This document shows positions 53,053 to 60,686 of a stretch of DNA of 64,000 nt, one piece after another. The DNA comes from Crateriforma conspicua. Lineage in GTDB: Bacteria > Planctomycetota > Planctomycetia > Pirellulales > Pirellulaceae. The notes beneath the pieces were generated by a model. It saw only the letters and a program-made list of their open reading frames with translations. It was not told where the DNA came from and made no database searches. Numbering within the stretch: the first letter of the stretch is position 1; each line of letters begins with the position of its first letter. Made by a program: the position numbers and the translations under genes. The stretch covers positions 2,356,001 through 2,420,000 of the forward strand of contig NZ_CP036319.1 of assembly GCF_007752935.1 (NCBI RefSeq), read 5' to 3'.

Positions 53053-54492
53053 ATGAACGATGCCCCCCGCCCCCTGCGCCGTTGGATCAAACGCATCGCG
53101 ATTGCTCTGGTGCTGTTGTCCGCCGTCGGTGCGGCGTCGACCATCGCGACATCGTCACTGCGTGTCGAAGAATCCCCGGTCGGGATGACCTACACCGTTC
53201 GCCGCGGATCGCTGGCGGTGACCGTCACGGAAAACGGCACGGTCGAAAGCAGCAACAACAAAGAAATCAAATGCATGGTCAAAGGCGGCAGCACCGTGCT
53301 GTGGGTCATCGAAACCGGCACCATCGTCCAGCCAGGTGACGTCTTGGTGCGTCTGGACCAATCGCAAATCGAAGACAACATCTTGGCCCAAGAGATCGTC
53401 TACGAAAACGCGCTGGCCAATAAGATCACCGCGGAATCCGATGTGGCGGTGGCACGCAAGAGCATCACTGAATACTTGGAAGGCACTTACGTTCAAGAAC
53501 GCAGCACGATCGAAAAAGACATCTTCGATGCCGAACAAGCGCTCACCCAAGCCAAGCTGAATTATGAATCATCCGTCCGTATGGCGGGCAAGGGATTGAT
53601 CAAGTCGTTGCAGCTGAGCCGTGAGAAGTTTGCCGTGGAATCGGCACGCAAAGATTTGGAATTGAAACAGACTCAACTGGAATCGCTGGAGAAGTATAAG
53701 AAGGAAAAAGAACTTCAAACCCTGCAAAGTTCACTGCGTGCCGCCGAAGCCCGTTTGGCATCCTTCGAAGCCTCGTTGAAGTTGGAACAAGCTCGACTGG
53801 ATCGCGAAAGGGAACAACTGGAAAACTGCACCATCGTTGCCGACGTCCCCGGCATGGTGATCTTTCCGTCAATGGCCGAATGGAAATCCACGCCCGACAT
53901 CGAAGAAGGCGCGGTCGTTCGCGAACAACAAACCCTGTTGATCATCCCCGACGTTTCCAAAATGCAGGTCAAAGTCGGCATCCACGAATCGAAGGTCGAT
54001 CGTTTGTCGGTCGGAATGCCCGCCAGGGTCGAATTGCAAGACGACGTGTTGGCAGGCAAAGTCAGCGAGATCGCCGAAGTCACGCGACCGGCCGGTTGGT
54101 GGACCGGCAACTTGGTGAAATATGACACGCTGATCCGCCTGGAATCTCAACCCGGGCTGAAGCCGGGCATGACGGCTTTGGTGGATGTGGTGCTGGCCCA
54201 GTACGACGACGTGCTGACCGTGCCGGTGGCCTGTGTTTTGGAGGACGGCGATCGTCACTTGTGCTGGGTCGTTACCGAAAACGGCGTCCAACGCCGCGAA
54301 CTATCCTTGGGCGATACCGACGACGAATTTGTGATCGTCCAGGCAGGCTTGGCCGAAGGCGATCGCGTGATTTTGAATCCCACCGTCTATGTGGATGAAG
54401 CTCAAGACGCGGCCGGGCGCGTCGGCGGCACCGAGGCCGATGAATCGAACGATTCCGAGACCACCGCATCATTGGAGCCGACCGAAACATGA
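53053..54492 (+). CDS. MacA/HlyD-like membrane fusion protein
   Basis: 479 aa from ATG 53053; an ATG at 52942 is rejected because the membrane anchor is close to 53053. An N-terminal TM helix (RIAIALVLLSAVGAASTIAT) lies at ~13-32. Lipoyl half VTVTENGTVESSNNKEIK, a long coiled coil of ~190 residues (to ~ELEQARLDREREQLEN), second half CTIVADVPGMVIF, then beta-barrel and a C-terminal acidic tail. The coiled coil is long. The stop overlaps the permease start (ATGA), so the two are a unit: adaptor and MacB-like permease. Confidence 0.92.
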   Translation: MNDAPRPLRRWIKRIAIALVLLSAVGAASTIATSSLRVEESPVGMTYTVRRGSLAVTVTENGTVESSNNKEIKCMVKGGSTVLWVIETGTIVQPGDVLVRLDQSQIEDNILAQEIVYENALANKITAESDVAVARKSITEYLEGTYVQERSTIEKDIFDAEQALTQAKLNYESSVRMAGKGLIKSLQLSREKFAVESARKDLELKQTQLESLEKYKKEKELQTLQSSLRAAEARLASFEASLKLEQARLDREREQLENCTIVADVPGMVIFPSMAEWKSTPDIEEGAVVREQQTLLIIPDVSKMQVKVGIHESKVDRLSVGMPARVELQDDVLAGKVSEIAEVTRPAGWWTGNLVKYDTLIRLESQPGLKPGMTALVDVVLAQYDDVLTVPVACVLEDGDRHLCWVVTENGVQRRELSLGDTDDEFVIVQAGLAEGDRVILNPTVYVDEAQDAAGRVGGTEADESNDSETTASLEPTET

Positions 54493-55799
54493 TGCGGTTC
54501 TGGCAAACGCTGTTGCTGGGCGTTAAGAGTCTTCTGTTACAGAAGTTGCGATCGGCCCTGGCAGCCCTGGGGATCTTCATCGGAACGACCACCGTGATTT
54601 GGCTGGTCGCTATGGGGGAAGGTGTCAGCCATGACGCGCAGCAACAGATCTTGGAACTGGGTGCGACCAACATCATCGTCCGCAGTATCGAACCGCACAG
54701 CAGCGAAGCGGCCGGCGAACGCGTCAAAACGTATGGACTGACCCGCGCCGATTACCGGCGCATGATGTCCAACATCCCCACGATCGTTCGCGCGGTTCCC
54801 ATCCGCGAACTACGTCGTGAATTCATGGTCGGCGGTCGTCGCCTGGACGCCAAGCTGATCGGCTGTACGTCGGATCACTTGGCGTTGAACCGACTGCAAA
54901 TCGCTCGGGGACGATGGTTGCGCAGCGACGATGATCGCGAGAACGTGATCGTGCTGGCCGACGGTACCGCCAAGCGTTTGTTCGGATACGAAGACCCCAT
55001 CGGACAAAAGGTACGTGTCGAAAGCGACGTTTATACCGTGATCGGCCAAACCAAACCTCGCGAAGCGTCCGCGGCGGTCGGCGGCAGTTTGGAAGCACGC
55101 GATTACCGTTTTGACGCCTACATTCCTTTGGAAACGTTTCGGCATCGGGTCGGTGACCAGATCATGACCCGCACCGGTGAAGGTTTTAACTTCAAAGGCG
55201 AAGTCGTCGAGTTGACGCAAATCACACTGACCGTTGGCAGCGTGGACGAAGTCGATGAAACCGCGTCGATCGTCAGCTTTCTATTGCAAAAATATCATGA
55301 CCAGGAAGATTACGCGGTGGTCGTGCCCAAGGAACTGCTGCGGCAAGCCGAGCGAACGCGAACGATGTTCAATGTGCTGCTGGTCGTGATCGCCGGGATT
55401 TCATTGTTGGTCGGCGGGATTGGCATCATGAACATCATGTTGGCGACGGTGACCGAACGGACCCGAGAGATCGGTGTGCGTCGTGCGATCGGCGCCAAAC
55501 GCAGCGATATCGTGCAACAGTTTTTGGCAGAAACTTTGGTGCTGACCGGCGGCGGTGGCTTGCTGGGCGTGTTGTTTGGTCTGATGTGCGGGCCGATCTT
55601 TGATTTCGTGCGAAACACGGCGGAACTCATTTCGCCGGATCTACTGCCGCCGATCGTTCACACGTTGGAGCCGCGGATTGCGCTGTGGTCGGTCTTCCTG
55701 TCGCTGTTCATCTCGCTGGGGGTCGGTCTGATCTTTGGCGTCTATCCGGCACGTCGTGCGGCGATGATGAATCCGATCGACGCATTGCGTCACGAATAA
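54489..55799 (+). CDS. MacB/FtsX-type ABC transporter permease
   Basis: 436 aa. An N-terminal TM helix (SALAALGIFIGTTTVIWLVA) is followed by a MacB periplasmic core domain (~50-270), then three TM helices near 300, 350 and 405 with the FtsX consensus (GIGIMNIMLATVTERTREIG, RRAIGAKRSDI). It moves substrates by mechanotransmission rather than a channel. There is no ABC ATPase on either side, so the partner must be encoded elsewhere. Confidence 0.92.
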   Translation: MMRFWQTLLLGVKSLLLQKLRSALAALGIFIGTTTVIWLVAMGEGVSHDAQQQILELGATNIIVRSIEPHSSEAAGERVKTYGLTRADYRRMMSNIPTIVRAVPIRELRREFMVGGRRLDAKLIGCTSDHLALNRLQIARGRWLRSDDDRENVIVLADGTAKRLFGYEDPIGQKVRVESDVYTVIGQTKPREASAAVGGSLEARDYRFDAYIPLETFRHRVGDQIMTRTGEGFNFKGEVVELTQITLTVGSVDEVDETASIVSFLLQKYHDQEDYAVVVPKELLRQAERTRTMFNVLLVVIAGISLLVGGIGIMNIMLATVTERTREIGVRRAIGAKRSDIVQQFLAETLVLTGGGGLLGVLFGLMCGPIFDFVRNTAELISPDLLPPIVHTLEPRIALWSVFLSLFISLGVGLIFGVYPARRAAMMNPIDALRHE

Positions 55800-55921
55800 A
55801 AAACGCCGGAGGGGGTATCGTCTAGTAGCAGACCGGCGCGTCGCGCCCGGTTAGCTTGGCGTCTCATGGGGCTGCCACCTTGTTCACTTGTCGGCTTTTC
55901 TTTCTGGCGGAGTCTCTGATC

Positions 55922-57016
55922 ATGCACCGTTTCTACCGGGCGTCTGCTGCGCTCTTCGCAGTGCTAGCAGCCATCTTGTTCGGCACGCCGGCGTCGGCGG
56001 AAATCGTTCTGGATTACACGCACGACACCGGGTTCTTTAGTAGCAATGCGACGGCCAAGGCAGCGTTGGAAGCTGCAGCATCCGATATCAATGCCGTGTT
56101 GAATTTGAATTTGGACGCAATTACGGATGACACCGTCACCGGCAATGGTGGTGGCGGAACCGTGTTAAATTTTGACTTCCGATATCAGTACACCAATCCG
56201 GCGACTGGTGCGTCTGTCACCGTCAACGACACCACGACGCCGGCGAACGAAATTCGCATCTACGTCGGCATGCGGAACTTAACGGGCAGTACTTTGGGCC
56301 AAGGCGGATCGGGAGGGTCAGGAATTGCAATTGGCGGGGTTTCCGGGTCTGGGCCGATCTCCGCCGCCATCGCCGACGCTCAGGCAAGCTACCAGCACCG
56401 TCGAAACGAAGGGCCAGTGATTGGGACGCTGTCTGGGAATGTCAGCGGAAACTCTTTCTCTTTCGAGATGGGGCCGGCTCTCGGCAACCTTTGGTTCGAC
56501 CAAGACACCAATAATGACGGTGCCACCGATAGTGCCGCGGTTCTGAATGCGAACTGGCACTTTGATCACACGACCAGTGTCGCGGCAGGCAAAGACGATT
56601 TTTATTCCGTCGCGCTTCACGAAATGCTGCACTCGATCGGTTTTGGTGGATCAGAGACTTGGGACGACTTGGTCAGCGGCACCGATTGGCTGGGCAGCGA
56701 AGTGATCGATTTGAATGGAACGGGTACCGGCATCATCGACGGCGGTGGTGCTCACTTCGCGGCGGGATTGATGAGCACTCGGATCACCGATGGCATGGCT
56801 CAGGAAGTCGTCATGGATCCGACATTGACGACCGGAACACGCAAATACTTGACCGATTTGGATGTGGCTTTGTTGCGTGACATTGGGTACTTGAATGCCA
56901 GCGCCGTCCCCGAACCGTCGACGTGGTTTGCACTTGCTATGATCGGTGGCGGTGCTTGTTATCGCCGTCGCCGCCAACGTGCCAAGCAATCAATGGAGGC
57001 TGCGGCGGACGTCTGA
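55922..57016 (+). CDS. PEP-CTERM zincin metalloprotease
   Basis: 364 aa from ATG 55922, with GGAG about 10 nt upstream. Signal peptide ends PASA-EIV. HEMLHSIGFGGSETW at 233-247 is a metzincin-type zinc-binding region with H233, E234 and H237. The C-terminus is a PEP-CTERM sorting signal: VPEPSTW, a hydrophobic stretch (FALAMIGGGACY) and RRRRQ. An exosortase should remove the tail and anchor or export the protein; no exosortase gene is in the window. Middle region is Gly/Ser/Thr-rich. Confidence 0.88.
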   Translation: MHRFYRASAALFAVLAAILFGTPASAEIVLDYTHDTGFFSSNATAKAALEAAASDINAVLNLNLDAITDDTVTGNGGGGTVLNFDFRYQYTNPATGASVTVNDTTTPANEIRIYVGMRNLTGSTLGQGGSGGSGIAIGGVSGSGPISAAIADAQASYQHRRNEGPVIGTLSGNVSGNSFSFEMGPALGNLWFDQDTNNDGATDSAAVLNANWHFDHTTSVAAGKDDFYSVALHEMLHSIGFGGSETWDDLVSGTDWLGSEVIDLNGTGTGIIDGGGAHFAAGLMSTRITDGMAQEVVMDPTLTTGTRKYLTDLDVALLRDIGYLNASAVPEPSTWFALAMIGGGACYRRRRQRAKQSMEAAADV

Positions 57017-57046
57017 TTCTGTCACAGCTTTGCGGGGCTTTCGCCG

Positions 57047-58468
57047 ATGGATTTCTTTCACAGTGGATCCTGGCAATCCAAACGCGAATCCTTTGACGTC
57101 ACCAACCCGGCGACCGGTGATGTGGTCGACCGGGTACCCGCCGCGGACGTGAGTGATGTCGACGCTGCAATCGATCACCTGGATCGAGTCGGCCGCCCCG
57201 TGATGGCCCGCATGCCCGCTCACCAGCGGGCGGCGATTCTGTTGCGAGCGTCCCAAGCGATTGGCGAACAGTCCGATTCGCTGGCCCGAACGATCAGCAG
57301 CGAATGTGGTAAGACGATCCGCGAGGCTCGTGGCGAAGTCGCGCGTGTGGCCGAGGTGATGCGGCTTAGCGGCGAAGAAGCCAAACGAATCAACGGCGAA
57401 GTGTTGCCGCTGGACGCGGCCGCCGGTGGCGAACACAAACTGGGATTCACCCTGCGTGTTCCCTGTGGCGTCGTTGCCGCGATCACGCCGTTCAACTTTC
57501 CGCTGAACCTGGTCTGTCACAAAGTCGGTCCGGCCATCGCCGCCGGCAACGCGGTATTGATCAAGCCCGCCAGCGACACGCCGCTGTCATCGCTGAAGCT
57601 GGTCGGCATTTTGATCGACAGTGGTTTGCCCGCTTCGGCGATCGCTTGTTTGACCGGTGGTGGTGGCGTTCTGGGCAAAGCCATCTGTGGCGATGACCGG
57701 ATCCGAAAAATCAGCTTCACGGGCAGCCAAGTTGTCGGCGAAGCAATCTGTCGTTCCGCCGGTTTGAAACGCGTGACGATGGAACTGGGCAGCAACAGCC
57801 CGCTGGTCGTATTGCCCGACGCCGACTTGGACGCGGCCGTCGCCGCCACGGTCGCGTCGGGGTTCGCCAACGCAGGCCAGGTCTGTATTTCGGCCCAGCG
57901 TTTGATCGTCGATCGATCGGTGCACGATGATTTTCTGCAGCGGTTGTTGCCCGCGGTCGAAGCGATCCGTCTGGGCGATCCGCTGGACGAACACACCGAC
58001 ATGGGCCCGCTGATTCGGCGCAGCGAAGCCGATCGAGTGAGGGCTTGGCTGGACGAAGCAACCGCCGCCGGTGCTCACGTTGCGACCGGCGGCGAACAAG
58101 ACGGCGCGTTTGTCCGGCCGGCGGTGATCACGGACGCGAATTCGACGATGAAAATCGTCCGTGATGAATTGTTCGGCCCCGCGGTCGCCGTCCAAGCGGT
58201 CGCCGATGTCGACACCGCGATCGCGGCGGCCAATGACACGTCGTTCGGTTTGTCCGCCGCCGTGTTTACCCGCGACCTGGACGCGGCGATGCGTTTCGCC
58301 CGCAACGTCGACAGCGGCAACATTCACATCAACGGTGGGCCGATGTGGCGATCCGACTTGATGCCTTACGGAGGCGTGAAAAACAGTGGAATCGGCAAAG
58401 AGGGCCCACGTTATACGATCGCCGAAATGACGGAAACCAAAATGATCGTTTTGCATTTGGGCGACTGA
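57047..58468 (+). CDS. NAD(P)-dependent aldehyde dehydrogenase
   Basis: 473 aa, starting 30 bp after the PEP-CTERM gene. ALDH motifs are present: PFNFPLNLVCHKVGPAIAAG, FTGSQVVGEAI, catalytic Glu in MELGSNSP and Cys in NAGQVCISAQR. Related to glyceraldehyde-3-phosphate or lactaldehyde dehydrogenases. Substrate not readable. Adjacent to 5-FCL and ftr (96-bp gap), which could point to C1 or small-aldehyde metabolism (inference). Confidence 0.93.
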   Translation: MDFFHSGSWQSKRESFDVTNPATGDVVDRVPAADVSDVDAAIDHLDRVGRPVMARMPAHQRAAILLRASQAIGEQSDSLARTISSECGKTIREARGEVARVAEVMRLSGEEAKRINGEVLPLDAAAGGEHKLGFTLRVPCGVVAAITPFNFPLNLVCHKVGPAIAAGNAVLIKPASDTPLSSLKLVGILIDSGLPASAIACLTGGGGVLGKAICGDDRIRKISFTGSQVVGEAICRSAGLKRVTMELGSNSPLVVLPDADLDAAVAATVASGFANAGQVCISAQRLIVDRSVHDDFLQRLLPAVEAIRLGDPLDEHTDMGPLIRRSEADRVRAWLDEATAAGAHVATGGEQDGAFVRPAVITDANSTMKIVRDELFGPAVAVQAVADVDTAIAAANDTSFGLSAAVFTRDLDAAMRFARNVDSGNIHINGGPMWRSDLMPYGGVKNSGIGKEGPRYTIAEMTETKMIVLHLGD

Positions 58469-58564
58469 TCCCGTCCAATCGGCTTCACAAAGCGTGCCGC
58501 GGCCATTCAACTGCGGACGGTTTCTACCGCTTCGCCCCCATTCCCATTGCAGGAGTCCTCCAGC

Positions 58565-59170
58565 GTGAGTCCCACCGAAGATCTGGCCGCCCGCAAGACC
58601 GAAATTCGCAAGGCGGCCCACGCGGCTCGCAAAGCCCAGGAAGACAAGGACACCATCAGCCGCCAGATCACTGACCGCATTTTGCAGCTGCCCGAATACC
58701 GGCAAGCCAAATGCGTGATGTGGTACGTCGATGTCCGCGACGAAGCCCGTACGCGTCACGCGTTGCCCGATGCGATTGCCAGCGACAAGAAAACCGTCAT
58801 CCCGTTCTGTGTCGACGGTGAATTGGAATTGTTCCACCTGGAATCGATGGAGGAACTGGAACTGGGGATGTACAAGATCCTGGAACCGGCCGAGTCGCTG
58901 CGGCACGTCGCCGAGAAACGCGTTGATGTCAGCGAATTAGATTTGATCCTGGTGCCCGGCGTCGGATTCGATGACCGTGGCGGACGCACCGGCCACGGCA
59001 AAGGCTATTACGACAAGTTGCTGGAAAACGCGCGAGCCGATACGCCGCTGGTCGCACTGGCGTTTGAGTGTCAAATGTTCGACGAAATTCCGATGCAGGA
59101 TCACGACATCTACATGGACAAGGTCATCACCGAAGACCGCGTGATCGAAGGGCGGGGACGCAATGGCTGA
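58565..59170 (+). CDS. 5-formyltetrahydrofolate cyclo-ligase
   Basis: 201 aa from GTG 58565, with AGGAG at 58550-58554. TTG 58547 gives six more residues. Family motifs: RKAAHAARKA at the N-terminus, VMWYVDVRDEARTR, and near the C-terminus LILVPGVGFDDRGGRTGHGK and GYYD for nucleotide and substrate. Converts 5-formyl-THF to methenyl-THF with ATP. The last 8 bases overlap ftr, so the two are translationally coupled. Confidence 0.92.
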   Translation: MSPTEDLAARKTEIRKAAHAARKAQEDKDTISRQITDRILQLPEYRQAKCVMWYVDVRDEARTRHALPDAIASDKKTVIPFCVDGELELFHLESMEELELGMYKILEPAESLRHVAEKRVDVSELDLILVPGVGFDDRGGRTGHGKGYYDKLLENARADTPLVALAFECQMFDEIPMQDHDIYMDKVITEDRVIEGRGRNG

Positions 59171-60071
59171 TCTGAAGCAACTGGTCGAAGACACTTATGC
59201 CGAAGGGTTTCGCAGTATCTATGGCGAAATCCTGATCACCGCGCGCGACGAGAAATGGTTGCGGCACGCGTTGAATGCCGTCACCGGTCACGCCAGCAGC
59301 ACGATCTTGTGTGATTGCGAAGCCGGTGTGGCCCAAATCGTTTCCAGCGAACAGACCCCCGACGGTCGGATCGGCGGTGTCGTGCAATTTCACGTGCCAC
59401 GGTTTCGCAAAGACCGACGTGAGCATTTGGAAAAAGTGATGCTGGCGCGGATCAGCCAAAACGTGCTGACGTGTCCGACCGCCCGGTGTTTCAATCGACT
59501 GGATACCGAAGACTATTTCAAGTTGGGACGCAAAGTCGCGTTCTTCGGTGACCGGCATCAGTTCCGCGACCAACGTTATGGAACCAAAGGTTGGGTCATC
59601 CCGATTTTGGGCGGTGAGTTTTATTTGACTCGCCGGTTTGGTTTTCGCGACGGCGTGATGGGCGGCAATCTGTGGTTCTTTGGTCCCGATGAAGACATCG
59701 CATTGGCGGCTGCCGAAAAAGCTGCTCAAGCAGCCGATGCGGTGCCCAATGTCATCACCACATTTCCCGGCGGTGTTGCCGCCAGCGGGTCCAAAGCCGG
59801 CAGCAGCTATGATTTCACGATTGCATCGACTTACGCCGAATTTTGTCCGACGCTGAAAGAGAAGCTGGGGGCCGAATCCAAGGTGCCCGAAGGTGTGGGC
59901 AGCATCATGGAAATCATCATCAACGGTCGTGATCTGGACTCATTGAAAGACGCGACGCGTGCAGCGATTCATGCCGCCGCAGACACGGACGGATTGATAC
60001 GCATCACCGCCGGCAACTATGGCGGACGCCTGGGCAAGTCGTTGATCCATCTACACGAGTTGCTGGACTAA
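59163..60071 (+). CDS. ftr: Formylmethanofuran-H4MPT formyltransferase
   Basis: 302 aa, close to the family length. Matches along its full length: VEDTYAEGFRSIYGEILITA, CDCEAGVAQ, PTARCFNRLDTEDYFKLG, GGNLWFFGPDEDIALAAAEK and AGNYGGRLGKSLIHLHEL. Ftr moves a formyl group between H4MPT and methanofuran. The other formylmethanofuran pathway genes (fhcA-C, mch) are not in the window; fae and mtdB are 28 kb away. Confidence 0.96.
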   Translation: MADLKQLVEDTYAEGFRSIYGEILITARDEKWLRHALNAVTGHASSTILCDCEAGVAQIVSSEQTPDGRIGGVVQFHVPRFRKDRREHLEKVMLARISQNVLTCPTARCFNRLDTEDYFKLGRKVAFFGDRHQFRDQRYGTKGWVIPILGGEFYLTRRFGFRDGVMGGNLWFFGPDEDIALAAAEKAAQAADAVPNVITTFPGGVAASGSKAGSSYDFTIASTYAEFCPTLKEKLGAESKVPEGVGSIMEIIINGRDLDSLKDATRAAIHAAADTDGLIRITAGNYGGRLGKSLIHLHELLD

Positions 60072-60137
60072 ATCGTCGCCTTTCGCTCCGCCGAAAGATT
60101 GCGAAAACAAACAGTCGCCTCCCAAGCATTCACACTC

Positions 60138-60213
60138 CTCCGTGCCTTGGTGCCTCCGTGAGAGCCATCCGCCCAGGTTGCGAGGTCTCTCACAGAGGCA
60201 CGAAGACACGGAG
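60138..60213 (+). repeat. Palindromic repeat, copy 1
   Basis: 76 bp. Arms CTCCGTGCCTTGGTGCCTCC and GAGGCACGAAGACACGGAG pair over about 27 bp with few mismatches, around a loop containing CATCCGCCCAGGTTGCG. Copy 2 is 176 bp on. Confidence 0.88.
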
Positions 60214-60313
60214 TAGAAGATGAAGAAGAAGGCGGTGGGGATCGTGGTGAAGGTCAACGATTCCATCGCTTCGGTGGTCTGATTCGAACAACCCCTCTCA
60301 ACCACTCACACCC

Positions 60314-60389
60314 CTCCGTGCCTTGGTGCCTCCGTGAGAGCCATCCGCCCAGGTTGCGAGGTCTCTCACAGAGGCACGAAGACACGGAG
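60314..60389 (+). repeat. Palindromic repeat, copy 2
   Basis: 76 bp, same sequence as copy 1 across both arms and loop. The spacer between copies also repeats (CGATTCCATCG, then GATTCGAACAACCCCTCTCA), so the larger unit of about 170 bp is duplicated. Confidence 0.88.
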
Positions 60390-60478
60390 TCGAAGATGAA
60401 GAAGGAGTGCGGCGAAGGTCAACGATTCCATCGCGTCGGTGGCCTGATTCGAACAACCCCTCTCAACCACTTACACCC

Positions 60479-60540
60479 CTCCGTGCCTTGGTGCCTCCGT
60501 GAGAGTCATCTGCCCAGGCTGCGAGGTCTCTCACAGAGGA
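60479..60540 (+). repeat. Palindromic repeat, copy 3 (truncated)
   Basis: Begins like copies 1 and 2 but stops after CTCTCACAGAGGA, missing the last part of the right arm. Starts 165 bp after copy 2. Confidence 0.82.
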
Positions 60541-60610
60541 AAATGCGAAATCAACTTTGGTGGCATTGGTAGCCCGGTTCGAACCGTCGCCTGCCCTGCA
60601 CCATGGGCGC

Positions 60611-60643
60611 AAAGAAACAGGCTTGGTCGCGACACCAAGCCTG
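60611..60643 (-). terminator. Terminator of the large metalloprotease gene
   Basis: Perfect 10-bp arms CAGGCTTGGT (60618-60627) and ACCAAGCCTG (60634-60643) with a 6-nt loop. On the minus strand TTTCTTT (60617-60611) follows. It is 43 nt past the stop at 60687. Confidence 0.82.
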
Positions 60644-60686
60644 AATCGTGTTCCCCGTTCAGGAACAATCGTCATGTTGCGAAACG

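Larger units (their letters stand above)
60072..60686. other. 615-bp convergent region filled with palindromic repeats
   Basis: Lies between ftr (+) and the metalloprotease gene (-). Three copies of a long palindrome occupy 60138-60540, and the metalloprotease terminator is at 60611-60643. Frames such as 60318-60572 are repeat-derived. Confidence 0.8.

Noticed and set aside
60138-60540. Possible CRISPR array from regularly spaced repeats
   Set aside because: The spacers are also repeated, the units are long palindromes, and no cas gene is in the window.
60576-60585. GGTTCGAACC resembling a tRNA T-arm
   Set aside because: The flanking bases do not form a 5-bp T stem, and no D-arm, anticodon arm or acceptor stem can be drawn around it.
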